Notes under the pieces: model-generated
Seen by the model: the letters and a program-made list of their open reading frames with translations, nothing else
Databases searched by the model: none
Told to the model about the DNA's origin: nothing
Part shown: piece by piece, positions 8,940 through 17,866 of the stretch
Position numbering within the stretch: the stretch's first letter is position 1
How the letters are laid out: each line of letters opens with the position of its first letter
NCBI RefSeq assembly: GCF_002237655.1
Contig: NZ_NOKT01000017.1
Location: 62,001 to 126,000, forward strand
Direction: 5' to 3'
Length of the DNA stretch: 64,000 nt
Origin: Streptomyces sp. XY006
GTDB taxonomy: Bacteria; Actinomycetota; Actinomycetes; Streptomycetales; Streptomycetaceae
Position numbers and translations under genes: made by a program

Positions 8940-10907
8940 GTGTCGCAGAAGAAGGACGCATCCATAGCGGCCGTTTTGGCCTTGCTGGACCTCCTGGCGG
9001 GTGAAGGGCCGGCGAACCGCTTCGAGGCGGTGGTCGAGGAGGCCCGCCGGCAGGGCGTGAGCGGCGCCGACCTGCGCCGGGTGGAACAGATCAAGCGGCT
9101 GGCCCTGGCCATCCAGGCCCGGCTGGAGCGCCGTCAGCAGTGGAGCGCCGCCCTCACCACGCTCGTCGACACCGCCTCCGATCTGGCGAGTCCGCACACG
9201 GTCGAGGACACCCTCAAGATCATCACGCGCCGGGCGCGGCTGCTGCTCGGCGCCGACGTCGCCTGGGTCACCCTGCCCGCCGCCGGGGACGACGAAGCGG
9301 GGTTCCGGCTGCACTCGCTCGACGGGCACGTCACGATGCTGAACGCCCGGCTCCGATTACCGGAGGGAGCCGGACTGGCGGCCGCCGTCCTGGCGCACCG
9401 TGCGCCGCTGTGGACCTCCGACTACCTGACGGACGACAGTTTCCGGCACGCCGACGAGCTCGATCAGTGGATCAGCGCCGAAGGGCTGCACGCCGTTCTC
9501 GCCGTGCCGTTGAGCCGGGCCGCAGCCACCGCGGGGTCGCTGCACGTGGCGGACCGCAGCGTGCGCCCTTTCTCCGCCGACGAGATAGCGCAGGTGAGCA
9601 TGCTCGCCGAGATCGGCGGCGTGGCGCTGGACCGGGCCGTGTACCTGGACGAGACGGTCGCGGAGATGTCGGCCCTGCGCGAGCGGGTGCGCCGCGCGGA
9701 GTCCGAACGGGCCGACGTGCGCGGGCTGGCCGCCGCGCAGGGGGCGCTGCTGGACCTGGTGCTCGGCGGCTGTGACGCGCAGCTGCTGGTGGAGGAGTGC
9801 CGGCTCAGACTGGGTGCTCCGGTGCTGCTGTGCGGTCCGCACGGCACGGCGATCGCCGCCTCCGGCGACCTGTCCGAGCACACCCGCGAGGAGTTCACGC
9901 GCGTCGCGAAGGACGCCGGGACCCTGCTGGATCCCTCCCCCGCCCTCCTGGACGACGGCATCTGGTCCGTGCCGGTCCTGGCGGGCAGTCATCATCTGGG
10001 CGCCCTGTACGTCCAGGCCGGTCCCGCGCTCGCCGGCGACACCGCGCAGTTGCTGCGGTACGCGGCCCGGGTCGCCGCGGTCCTGCTGTCCCTCCAGGAG
10101 GGTGGTGGCGCGGTCGTGGAGGGGCAGTTGGGGGACGAACTGCTCGGGGATCTGCTGATCAGCGTGCCCCGGCCCCGGGAGGTGCTGGAGCGGCGCGCCC
10201 GCCGGCTGGGCATCGGCCTGGACCAGCCGCACGTGGTCGTGGTGGCCCGCCCCGAGGGGGACGCGCAGGGGCATGCGGTCACCCGGGCGTCGTCCTGCGC
10301 GCGCCGGATGAACGGGCTCCAGACGACCCACGAGGGCGACATCGTGCTGCTGCTGCCGGGCACCGACCCGGGCGCCGCCGCCCGGACGGTGCACGACGAG
10401 CTGTCGACGCTGCCCGGCAGTCCGCCCACGGTCAGCGGCGCCGGACCCGTGTCGGACCCGGGTGCGGTCCTCCACGGGTACCGGGAAGCGGCACGCTGCC
10501 TGGACGCGATGACCGCCCTCGGCGCCACCGGAACCCCGGCCTCTACCCACGAGATGGGGTTCGTGGGTCTGCTGTTGTCGGACCAGGTGGACGCCGAAAG
10601 GTTCATTCAGAGCACCATCGGTGCCGTGCTCGACTACGACGAGCAGCGCCTCACGGAGCTGGTCCGCACGCTGGACGCCTACTTCGAGACCGGGGGCAGT
10701 CCCACGTACGCGGCCGAGAGGCTGCATGTGCACCCCAACACCGTGGCCCGCCGGCTGGAACGCATCGGTGACCTGATCGGCCCCGACTGGCAGCGGCCCG
10801 AACGGGCCCTGGAGATCCAGCTCGCGCTCCGCATGTCCCGGATCCGCCGGGTGCTGCGGGAGCGCAAGGCGCCGGCCGGGGACGCCGCCGGCGATCAGGA
10901 CGCGTAG
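8940..10907 (+). CDS. GAF domain / PucR-family helix-turn-helix transcriptional regulator
   Basis: 655-residue cytosolic regulator. After a helical N-terminus, residues ~65-215 look like a GAF sensor domain (TVEDTLKIITRRARLLLGADVAWVTLP). The centre resembles the CdaR/PucR middle region, and the C-terminus has the PucR HTH (LVRTLDAYFETGGSPTYAAERLHVHPNTVARRLERI, split here only for description). Such proteins usually control catabolic or secondary-metabolic genes in response to a small ligand. The GTG at 8940 has GGAGGG four bases upstream; an earlier in-frame ATG at 8892 lacks a ribosome site. Its last 13 bp overlap the end of the convergent transposase gene. Confidence 0.88.
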   Translation: MSQKKDASIAAVLALLDLLAGEGPANRFEAVVEEARRQGVSGADLRRVEQIKRLALAIQARLERRQQWSAALTTLVDTASDLASPHTVEDTLKIITRRARLLLGADVAWVTLPAAGDDEAGFRLHSLDGHVTMLNARLRLPEGAGLAAAVLAHRAPLWTSDYLTDDSFRHADELDQWISAEGLHAVLAVPLSRAAATAGSLHVADRSVRPFSADEIAQVSMLAEIGGVALDRAVYLDETVAEMSALRERVRRAESERADVRGLAAAQGALLDLVLGGCDAQLLVEECRLRLGAPVLLCGPHGTAIAASGDLSEHTREEFTRVAKDAGTLLDPSPALLDDGIWSVPVLAGSHHLGALYVQAGPALAGDTAQLLRYAARVAAVLLSLQEGGGAVVEGQLGDELLGDLLISVPRPREVLERRARRLGIGLDQPHVVVVARPEGDAQGHAVTRASSCARRMNGLQTTHEGDIVLLLPGTDPGAAARTVHDELSTLPGSPPTVSGAGPVSDPGAVLHGYREAARCLDAMTALGATGTPASTHEMGFVGLLLSDQVDAERFIQSTIGAVLDYDEQRLTELVRTLDAYFETGGSPTYAAERLHVHPNTVARRLERIGDLIGPDWQRPERALEIQLALRMSRIRRVLRERKAPAGDAAGDQDA

Positions 10908-12109
10908 CCGAGTACACCGTCGTCCGTGTCGCCCAGGGCCGCCAGGGCGTGCGCGGCCGACGCGAGGGTGACGTGCCGGTGCCAGCCGCGGTAGGAGCGT
11001 CCGGCGAAGTCGCGGATGCCCACCTGCTCGGCTCCCCGGGCCAGATCCTGGTCGACGCGGCGGACCATCCCCCGCAGCCGCATCAGGAATGCGGGCGGCA
11101 CCGACGACAGGTCCGTCAGCCACACCTCCCCCGGCCGGCGCCGGTCGGTGCTCCCCACCCCGAGCAGGAGCAGGTCACACGGCCCGGTTCCGGTCCGCCG
11201 GCCCCGAGGTCCGGGGGGCGCCACCCGTACGGCGGTGACGAGCCCGGAGCGCCTGACGGTCCCCAGGCTGTCGTCCGGCCACACCACCGGCCGCTGCAGG
11301 CCCCGGCTCGCGCTCATGATCTGGCGCACGGGCCGCGGGGTGGCGTCGAAGCCTTTGAGCGCCGGGTCCGTCACCGACAGCCGCAGCGAGTCGTCCACCC
11401 GGAGCATCATCGGCATGCCCCGGTCCAGGAGCCTCGGCACGGTCGAGGCGACGTCGGTGGCGCGGGCGTCCATCACCACGGGCCGGGACGGCAGCCGCCA
11501 CGCCGCCGCCTCCAGGAAGGCCTGGAGCGCGCATTCACCGAGCGTCTCGGCCGAGGCGTCGTCCGGTATCGACGCACGCCGCCGCCGCTCCTCGGCGAAC
11601 CAGGACGGGGAGAGCTGCAGCCGCCAGTTGACCGGCACGCTCAGCTCCTCGGCGACCGCCCAGACGCCCACGGCCTGCTGGGCGTTGAGCATCTGGCCGT
11701 GCTCGGGGAAGAAGCGCCGCTCCACTCCGACGGAGTGCCGCCCGGCCTTGGGAATCACCATGGGCCGCACCACCCACGCCTGTGGCGGGGCCACACTCAC
11801 CACGTACCGGGCCAGGGCCCGGCGCACCGGCCCCCACTCCCAGCTCGAGTCGCTGATGAAGTGGTGCAGGCTCTGTTCCGTCGCCTGTCCCCCGACAAGC
11901 GCGGCGATGTTGCGTATGGACTTGCGTCCCCTCACCTCCAGCAAACCACGTATGTACTCCATGCCCTTGCGACGTTGGTCGCTGCGGGGCAGGGAGGCGA
12001 ACAGCAGTGAACACATCTCCGGCAGTGACACCTGGCACGGAGACGCGTACGACGGCTCTTGCATGGTCGGACTCTGCGCTTGTTCAAGGCTCAGCGCGAC
12101 CACACTCAT
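10895..12109 (-). CDS. IS701-like family transposase (possibly domesticated)
   Basis: 404-residue DDE-superfamily protein resembling IS701-type transposases. The N-terminal region RKGMEYIRGLLEVRGRKSIRNIA and the C-terminal GRSYRGWHRHVTLASAAHAL are characteristic of the family. The first catalytic Asp region reads VVMDARATDV instead of the usual DAGYG-like form, so activity is uncertain. The chosen ATG (12109) has GGAGGG 7 nt upstream. No terminal inverted repeats or target duplication were found around 10880-10910 or 12110-12350, so the gene does not look like a recent, complete IS copy. It overlaps the PucR-type gene tail to tail by 13 bp. It may be a resident gene rather than a mobile one (inference). 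Confidence 0.78.
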   Translation of the reverse strand: MSVVALSLEQAQSPTMQEPSYASPCQVSLPEMCSLLFASLPRSDQRRKGMEYIRGLLEVRGRKSIRNIAALVGGQATEQSLHHFISDSSWEWGPVRRALARYVVSVAPPQAWVVRPMVIPKAGRHSVGVERRFFPEHGQMLNAQQAVGVWAVAEELSVPVNWRLQLSPSWFAEERRRRASIPDDASAETLGECALQAFLEAAAWRLPSRPVVMDARATDVASTVPRLLDRGMPMMLRVDDSLRLSVTDPALKGFDATPRPVRQIMSASRGLQRPVVWPDDSLGTVRRSGLVTAVRVAPPGPRGRRTGTGPCDLLLLGVGSTDRRRPGEVWLTDLSSVPPAFLMRLRGMVRRVDQDLARGAEQVGIRDFAGRSYRGWHRHVTLASAAHALAALGDTDDGVLGYAS

Positions 12110-12464
12110 GAACGGACCCTCCATCGGGAGTAGACGAAGACGATCCGAAGGGCTGCCCGTCCACTGTGCGCGCTGGGACGTGGCGGTCCCAGGTACACGG
12201 AGCACAGGACTGGTGACGGGGGGCGGTGGTCGGGCCACCATCGCCTCGCGCGCCCCGCGAGGCCCTATGCGGAACGTTCCCTTCGGGCTGTGACCGGACC
12301 ACCGCCGGGGTGCGCCGAGGCCTCTTCCGAGCCTTTTCCAGGGGGACTTGACAGAGTGGCGCCGACGGCGGGCGCCGGGTGCCGCAGGCGCGTCACCATG
12401 GGATTCCGCGCCGCGGCACACACGACGGGGACCCTGGTGTGGTCCCGCTACCGAGGAGGACACC
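12110..12464. other. 355-bp intergenic region between transposase-like gene and DsbA-like gene
   Basis: Divergent spacer. The transposase frame stays open across it, but its composition and lack of protein-like sequence argue against coding. TTGACA at 12348-12353 on the plus strand could be a -35 for the DsbA-like gene, although no good -10 follows. No tRNA, repeat end or clear hairpin was recognised. Confidence 0.4.
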
Positions 12465-13172
12465 ATGAGCGCTGCCCCGGAGCCACGACCCGTCACCGTA
12501 TGGTCGGATCTGGGATGCCCCTGGGCCACGCTCGCCCTGCACACCCTGCGCACCACGGCCCGGGAGCGCGGGCAGGACCTCCTGATCGACCACCGGGCGT
12601 TCCCCCTGGAGCTGTTCAACCACCAGCCCACGCCCAAGTTCATCGTGGAGCCGGAGATCGTGGTGATCTCGGCGCACCGGCCCGACCTCGGCTGGCGCCT
12701 GTGGGCGGGGCGGGAGTACGACTACCCGTCGACGATGCTGCCCGCGATGGAGGCGGTCCAGGCCGCGAAGGACCCGTCCGTCGGCGGCCTGCGCGGCAGC
12801 GACGAACTGGACGCCGGCCTGCGGCACGCGTTCTACGTCGAGAGCCGCTGCGTCAGCATCCCCTCGGAGATCCTCGACGTCGCCGCGCACTGCGAGCACG
12901 TCGACGAGAAGGCTTTGGCCCGTGCCCTGGAGCGCGGGGCCGGCCGCGCCGAGATCTACGAGCAGTTCCGCGTCGCCCAGGGCCCCGGCGTCCAGGGCAG
13001 CCCCCACCTGTTCGCACCCGGGGGCTACGCGGTCCACAACCCCGGCGCGCACGTGGAGTGGACGACGTCCCCCGACGAGGGCGGCGTACCGCGCCTCGAC
13101 CGCTACGACCCGTCATGGGCCGGGGAGTTGCTCGACCTGCTGTCCGAGGAGAGGCGGCCCGGCGGTGCCTGA
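12465..13172 (+). CDS. DsbA-family (FrnE-like) thioredoxin-fold protein with single active-site Cys
   Basis: 235-residue cytosolic thioredoxin-fold protein of the DsbA/FrnE/2-hydroxychromene isomerase superfamily. The N-terminal strand VTVWSDLGCPWA carries the active site, but the usual CPWC is CPWA: Cys18 is present and the resolving cysteine is Ala21. The cis-Pro region appears as GSPHLF. It may therefore act as a glutathione/mycothiol-linked transferase or isomerase rather than a dithiol oxidase. The ATG at 12465 follows GAGGAGG by 7 nt. Its stop overlaps the start of a 77-codon gene (GTG at 13165), implying translational coupling. Confidence 0.88.
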   Translation: MSAAPEPRPVTVWSDLGCPWATLALHTLRTTARERGQDLLIDHRAFPLELFNHQPTPKFIVEPEIVVISAHRPDLGWRLWAGREYDYPSTMLPAMEAVQAAKDPSVGGLRGSDELDAGLRHAFYVESRCVSIPSEILDVAAHCEHVDEKALARALERGAGRAEIYEQFRVAQGPGVQGSPHLFAPGGYAVHNPGAHVEWTTSPDEGGVPRLDRYDPSWAGELLDLLSEERRPGGA

Positions 13173-13398
13173 GACGAGGGATGTGACCATCTCGGCGGCC
13201 GCGTACGCCCGTTTGGCGGCGGCGGCCGAGGCCGAGGGGGTGTCGGTACGCGCGTATCTGGAACGGATCGCGGAGGGGACCACCCCTGAGCGGCCCGGGC
13301 AGGACACCCGACGGCCCGCTGCGGGATCGGGATCGGACCGGCGGCTGGTGGCGCTGGGGGTCGGGAATCCGCGGAGGGGCGCCTCCGGCCGCACGTAA
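13165..13398 (+). CDS. Small ribbon-helix-helix-like protein, coupled to the DsbA-like gene
   Basis: 77-residue protein from a GTG inside the 3' end of the DsbA-like gene (8-bp overlap; GAGGAGAGG upstream). The segment VTISAAAYARLAAAAEAEG followed by VSVRAYLERIA resembles the strand-helix-helix of MetJ/Arc-type antitoxins, for example MazE-like ones in Streptomyces. The remainder is disordered, rich in Arg, Gly and Pro. No toxin gene adjoins it, so a toxin-antitoxin role is not supported; it may be an orphan DNA-binding protein. It is followed at once by a strong hairpin, which supports a real gene end. Confidence 0.6.
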   Translation: MPETRDVTISAAAYARLAAAAEAEGVSVRAYLERIAEGTTPERPGQDTRRPAAGSGSDRRLVALGVGNPRRGASGRT

Positions 13399-13403
13399 CG
13401 GAA

Positions 13404-13433
13404 AGGCCGTACCGGCAACCGCCGGTACGGCCT
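13404..13433. terminator. Bidirectional hairpin terminator
   Basis: 13-bp perfect stem AGGCCGTACCGGC / GCCGGTACGGCCT with loop AACC. It lies 6 bp after the small RHH-like gene (plus) and ~22 bp past the 3' end of the minus-strand tRNA-Pro, so it can end both transcripts. Confidence 0.85.
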
Positions 13434-13455
13434 CTCGACCTGCTGTCTCAGCACG

Positions 13456-13529
<74 letters not shown>

Positions 13530-13573
13530 TCGCGCCTCGCGCGGGGTGAACCGCGTGATCGCGCAGGTCAACC

Positions 13574-13894
13574 CTACCGCATACGGGAAGGAGGGTTCAG
13601 CCGCGCGGGCCCCGGGGCGGTCAGGTGCTCCGGGTGGGCGGTCTCGGGCCCGGGGCGGGGCGGCAGGTGCCCGTGCGGCGGCGGGGGTTCGTCGCGGGGG
13701 CCGCGTCGGCCGCCCATCCGCGCGCCGGTCCAGCCGGCCAGCCCCGCCGTCGACACGGCGACCGCGAGGACGGCCCACCAGGGCAGTTCCGCCTTGGTGG
13801 CGTGTCCGGCGCAGGCCGCCACGGCGAGGAGCGCCGTGACGGCACCCCCGGCCGCCTCGGCCCGCCGGACCCGCCGGTCCCCCGCCTCGTCCAC
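13574..13894 (-). CDS. Small membrane protein with Pro-rich C-terminus
   Basis: 106-residue hypothetical protein. Two hydrophobic segments are visible (AVTALLAVAACAG and WWAVLAVAVSTAGLAGW), followed by a cytosolic-looking tail rich in Pro, Arg, Gly and His. The GTG at 13894 is proposed because it starts just before the first membrane segment and has AAGGGGG upstream; the frame extends further back without protein-like sequence. It lies upstream of the tRNA on the same strand. No family was recognised; codon bias and hydrophobicity are the only support. Confidence 0.5.
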   Translation of the reverse strand: MDEAGDRRVRRAEAAGGAVTALLAVAACAGHATKAELPWWAVLAVAVSTAGLAGWTGARMGGRRGPRDEPPPPHGHLPPRPGPETAHPEHLTAPGPARLNPPSRMR

Positions 13895-14002
13895 CCCGTG
13901 GCCCCCTTCGCTCCAGGACGCCCGGGCATCCGCTCCCGGGCATATGCCGCACACCATAAGCGAGCTCCAGAGGCGCGTCTGACCAGGGCGTACGCGGCGT
14001 CG

Positions 14003-14039
14003 GGACACCGGCCGCGCGCTGATGCGCCGGCCGGTGTCC
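14003..14039 (-). terminator. Long hairpin downstream of the M28 peptidase gene
   Basis: Arms GGACACCGGCCG (14003-14014) and CGGCCGGTGTCC (14028-14039) are perfectly complementary, and an inner GCGC-TGAT-GCGC extends the stem to ~16 bp with a single unpaired base. It is 244 bp past the peptidase stop, so it is a candidate terminator for the peptidase operon. Nothing coding was recognised in 13895-14282. Confidence 0.5.
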
Positions 14040-14282
14040 GCACGCGCCCCTCACGGCGGCGCACACGATCAGCGCGCGCCGACGCGTGTCCGCTGCGCGC
14101 TGTCCCCGGCCGGGTGCCGCGCGCGGCGGATCGCGGACGGGCCGATGAGGACCGTGGAGTTCACGCCCGCCGGCACGGAAGCCGTGAGACGCTGGTCACC
14201 TGGTCCGCGGCGGGCAACCGCCCAGTGCGGCAGCGGCAGTCCGTGGGGCTGGAGGTGGCCAGCAGTCCGTGAGGCAGGTGCG

Positions 14283-15230
14283 TCAGGTGGTGAGGAGGGT
14301 CGCCAGGGTGGCTCGTGTGACGTCGGCCAGGTAGGCGTAGTCGAGCGTCTCGGGGGTGTCGGTCGTCCGGTGGTAGTGCGGGTTGCCCTCCCCCTCGTAC
14401 GCGCCGATCGTCACATCGCCCCGGGCCTCGAAGGGCATGTAGTCGCTGGCGTAGATGGGGCCGAGCCGGACCGGCAGGGTGGTGTGGTCCGCGGCCGCCT
14501 GGGCCAGCACCGCGGCGAAGGCCGCCGAGGCGGTGTCGTTGCCCGGTACGGCGTTGCCCAGGTCGCGTTCCACCGTCACCGACCCGTCCGCCGGTGGTCT
14601 GCCCACCATGTCCAGGTTCACGACCCGCTGGACTCCGGCGCCCGCCGCCCGCAGCGCGTCGGCGTACGCCGTGGATCCCCACAGCCCTTGTTCCTCGCCG
14701 GAGAACGCCACGAACCGCAGGGTCGAGGTGAGTGCGACCGGCTCCAGCAGCCGCGCGATCTCCAGGACCGCGGCCACCCCGCCGGCGTTGTCGTCGGCGC
14801 CCGGGGCCCTGGCCTGCGCGTCGTGCGGGTCCTCCATGCGGCTGTCGTAGTGGGCGCACACGAGGACGACGGAGCCGTCGGCGTCCGTGCCGGGCTTGGT
14901 GCAGACGACGTTGTCGCCGCTGTGCCCGGCGTTGGCCCAGGTGTGCCGGGCCACGTCGGTGTACCCCGACGCCCTCAGGCGGTGCTCGATCTCCTCGGCG
15001 GCGGGGGTGAGGAAGGGCGAGAAGGTGTGCCGGGTGGGGAAGGCCGCGAGGGTCCGGACCGTGTCCCGCAGCGCGTCCGCGGACACCGACGCGACGGCGG
15101 ACTCGGTACCCCGCCGCAGGGTTCCGGCCGCCTTCCCGCCCGCGGTCGGGACGAAGGGCTCGGCCGCGCCGGGCGGATACCTCTTCTCGGGGGGCGCGAG
15201 GGGCAGGCTCACACGCACGTCGTGGTTCAT
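14283..15230 (-). CDS. M28 family zinc aminopeptidase, no signal peptide
   Basis: 315-residue metallopeptidase of family M28. The di-zinc site motifs are all present in order: VCAHYDSR (His/Asp), GADDNAGG (bridging Asp), FSGEEQGLWGS (catalytic Glu and ligand Glu), NLDMVG (Asp) and HYHRTTDT (His). The family is typically secreted, yet this protein begins NHDVRVSLPLAPPEKRYP, without a hydrophobic signal, Tat motif or lipobox. It starts 11 bp after the thermolysin-like peptidase gene and is surely in its operon. It probably trims peptides that its partner releases, but the compartment is unclear. Confidence 0.9.
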   Translation of the reverse strand: MNHDVRVSLPLAPPEKRYPPGAAEPFVPTAGGKAAGTLRRGTESAVASVSADALRDTVRTLAAFPTRHTFSPFLTPAAEEIEHRLRASGYTDVARHTWANAGHSGDNVVCTKPGTDADGSVVLVCAHYDSRMEDPHDAQARAPGADDNAGGVAAVLEIARLLEPVALTSTLRFVAFSGEEQGLWGSTAYADALRAAGAGVQRVVNLDMVGRPPADGSVTVERDLGNAVPGNDTASAAFAAVLAQAAADHTTLPVRLGPIYASDYMPFEARGDVTIGAYEGEGNPHYHRTTDTPETLDYAYLADVTRATLATLLTT

Positions 15231-15241
15231 GACAGCCCCCT

Positions 15242-17866
15242 TCAGCCGGACCGGAGGCCGTGGCCGTCCGGTTCCCCGACCGCCGTGACCGGGATCGTCA
15301 ACCGCCCGGCGTGCACGCCGTCCTGGTACTGGGTGGCCACGAACGGGTAGCTGCGCAGGTGCTCCGCCCGGTCGGAGAGGTGGATCGTGACGTCGGCCGT
15401 CACCCGGTCGTCGGGTTCCAGTGCGAACCCGTCGATCGTGGCCGTCCCGCCGCCGGCCATCTCCACCGTGGTGCGCTCGGGATCCACGTCGGTCACCGTC
15501 AGACCGGTGAGCTCGGCGTCCCGGGTCAGGCGGCTCGGCGTGCGGACGGAGACCCGGCTGTCGTCCGGCAGGGCCGAGGCGTCCAGGCGCCAGGTGCCCC
15601 GCGTCGCGTCCGGAGCGCCGCGCAAGGTGATCGTCATATGGGTCCTGCCGCCCGGCATCGCCTGCTGCGGTGCCACGTTGCGCTGTCCCACGTTGTTGTC
15701 GAACCGCACGAGCCGACCGTGCGGCACCGGCCCGTTGAGCGTCGCGGTGACGGCGGGGTCGGGGGCGCCGTGCACGACGGCGACCAGGCACTCCTGACCG
15801 GCGGTCTGCGGCGTCCACACGAACGGCCCCACCCGGACGGCCCCGCCCGCCGGGATGGACTGGCCGACCAGCAGTGTGCCCAGGGAGCGGAAGTGCGTCG
15901 GCCAGATCATCCCCGTGCCCGGGTCGCACCGGAACGCCTCGACCTGGAACGCGCCGGCGGCGGCCGCCTGGCTGCCCCGGTTGTGCACCAGGACGTAGAG
16001 GTGGTTCGGCTGTCCGTTGACGGGCGGTTCATGGCCCAGCTCCGGGTCGTCGCCGCCGGCGGGGTCGTGGTGGCGGACCCAGATGTCGGGGGACGACCAG
16101 GACGGCTCGCCGCTCGGGAGCGCGCCGAGGTCGGTGTCGCTGTCCCCGATCCAGACGTCCACGGGCCGTGGCGGCCACAGCCCCTGGTCGACGAAGGCCT
16201 GGTCCATGACCTTGCCGTAGAGGCCACCGGTGAGGGCGGCGTCCGCCATGATGCAGCCCTCCGCCATGCTGACCGCGTGGGCGGCTTCCTGGGAGTCGTC
16301 GTCGGGCACGATGAGCAGCATCTCCAGGGCGGTCCTGATGATCGCGTCGGCGGCAGCGTCGCGGACGGCGGGGTCCGGCGAGTCGCCGCCCATGCCGAGG
16401 TAGCACCGCCACAGCGCCGAGCCGAGCATCGAGTTGCGCAGATTGAAGCCGTAACCGTCGAACCCGAGGTCGTCGAACCGCTCGGTGCGGTCGAGCCGGC
16501 GCTCCGTGCTCCACTGGTCGGTCGGGTTGTTGTCGAAGGGGAACGTCTCGGTGCGCCGGTGCCCGAGCGGGTCGAACCGGTCGCGGTAGATGACCGGGAC
16601 GGCGTCGCACAGGCTGTGTTCGTAGGAGACGGAGCCGCCGTGCTGGGCGCCGAGGAACTCGAACACCCCGTGCATGTACTCGTGGGCGATCACCCCGAGG
16701 TCGCCCGCGTCGGGGGCGCCGCCCTCGCCGAAGCGGATCCGGGGCGGGGTCAGGGTGCCGTGCCACGAGCTCTGGTCCTGCCCGTTCCAGGCCTGGGCGT
16801 CGACCTCCACCTTGACCATGTGGGCGTTGAGCGTCGCGTTGCCCAGGCCGCGCAGGTACCGGGCGAAGGAGTCGAGCCAGTAGTAGGCGTTCGCGCTGAG
16901 GAAGGCCCGGTCGGCGGGGAAGGGCGGGTAGCGGAAGCTCGGCACGGGCTCCTCGGGCTGCGGGAACGGCGGGGGGTCCCAGTCGCGGCACGCGAACCAG
17001 TCCCCGTCGAGGTGGAATCTCCCCCCGTCGGCGGGTGCGATCTCGGCCTGGACGTCGTGGCAGAGGGCGTCGAGGGCGGCCACGCCGGACCCGCCGTGCA
17101 GGCTGCCGTCGCCGGACTCGGTCACCGGGTCGGGCACGAAGACCCGCAGCTGTGCCGTCACGTACTTGCTCGCGAGGGTGAGGAACAGCAGCGTGCCGGA
17201 GACCGCGTCCACCACGACCCGGAAGTGCTCGAAGGGTCCGATGGTCTCGACGAGCAGGTCGTGGACGAGGTGGAGCTCGCCGTCCGGCGCGCGCCCCTGG
17301 CCGAGCAACGCGACAGAGGCGGTGGGGTAGTCGGCCTCCGGCAGCGGTGGCCTGGTCGCGTCCCGCAGGTAGCCGAGCTCGTCCCTGATGACGACGGCGG
17401 CCTCGAAGCCGTCCCGGAACGGCGCGAGTGCGGCCGGGGTGACGTCGTCCAGGGGGCGTGCGGCGGCGGGGTCGGGAGCCTGGGAGACGTCGAGTTCCGC
17501 CCGGTGGTCGACCTGGACGACACCGGACTGCTGCACGTCGGCGACGGCCTGGACCGTGGCGCCCAGGACCGGGAGGTCGCGGTGGTACTGCTGGTACCGC
17601 ACGCGCAGGGTGGCGGCCCCCTCGGCGGTGTCGGTCTCGCGCAGGTCGAGAGGGCCGGTGCCGAGGTCGCTGGACCGGGCCGTCAGGAAGCGGGCGATGG
17701 CCTCGCGTGCGGTGGGCGCCCGCGCGACGGTGGCGCCGGGATCGGTGAAGGTCCGCAGGACGCCGTCGGCGTCCGTGTGCTCGCCTGCGCCGGGGACCAT
17801 CCTCAGCGGTTTGTCGGTCTCCGGGCCCGGCATGTTCGTCTGCCTGGTTCCGTGCTGCGGGTTCAT
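15242..17866 (-). CDS. Thermolysin/fungalysin-type (M4/M36-like) metallopeptidase, no signal peptide
   Basis: 874-residue protein. An N-terminal propeptide-like region resembles an FTP domain (RVRYQQYHRDLPVLGATVQA). The gluzincin domain has the zinc motif HEYMH (His395, Glu396, His399) with YEHSLCD downstream, matching the position of the third ligand and following Asp. After about residue 550 come beta-rich, CARDB/Ig-like segments (VWIGDSDTDLGA onward). The start ATG at 17866 follows GGAGGAGG. The N-terminus (NPQHGTRQTNMPGPETDK) has no export signal, unusual for a proenzyme of this type. It is first in an operon with the M28 peptidase; a TAGAAT promoter lies ~150 bp upstream. Confidence 0.88.
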   Translation of the reverse strand: MNPQHGTRQTNMPGPETDKPLRMVPGAGEHTDADGVLRTFTDPGATVARAPTAREAIARFLTARSSDLGTGPLDLRETDTAEGAATLRVRYQQYHRDLPVLGATVQAVADVQQSGVVQVDHRAELDVSQAPDPAAARPLDDVTPAALAPFRDGFEAAVVIRDELGYLRDATRPPLPEADYPTASVALLGQGRAPDGELHLVHDLLVETIGPFEHFRVVVDAVSGTLLFLTLASKYVTAQLRVFVPDPVTESGDGSLHGGSGVAALDALCHDVQAEIAPADGGRFHLDGDWFACRDWDPPPFPQPEEPVPSFRYPPFPADRAFLSANAYYWLDSFARYLRGLGNATLNAHMVKVEVDAQAWNGQDQSSWHGTLTPPRIRFGEGGAPDAGDLGVIAHEYMHGVFEFLGAQHGGSVSYEHSLCDAVPVIYRDRFDPLGHRRTETFPFDNNPTDQWSTERRLDRTERFDDLGFDGYGFNLRNSMLGSALWRCYLGMGGDSPDPAVRDAAADAIIRTALEMLLIVPDDDSQEAAHAVSMAEGCIMADAALTGGLYGKVMDQAFVDQGLWPPRPVDVWIGDSDTDLGALPSGEPSWSSPDIWVRHHDPAGGDDPELGHEPPVNGQPNHLYVLVHNRGSQAAAAGAFQVEAFRCDPGTGMIWPTHFRSLGTLLVGQSIPAGGAVRVGPFVWTPQTAGQECLVAVVHGAPDPAVTATLNGPVPHGRLVRFDNNVGQRNVAPQQAMPGGRTHMTITLRGAPDATRGTWRLDASALPDDSRVSVRTPSRLTRDAELTGLTVTDVDPERTTVEMAGGGTATIDGFALEPDDRVTADVTIHLSDRAEHLRSYPFVATQYQDGVHAGRLTIPVTAVGEPDGHGLRSG

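Noticed and set aside
12110..12643. N-terminal extension of the transposase frame
   Set aside because: Open frame only; Arg/Pro-rich without similarity, and the ATG at 12109 has a proper ribosome site.
13165..13398. Toxin-antitoxin module
   Set aside because: Only an antitoxin-like small protein is present; its partner is a DsbA-like enzyme, and no PIN, RelE or MazF gene adjoins.
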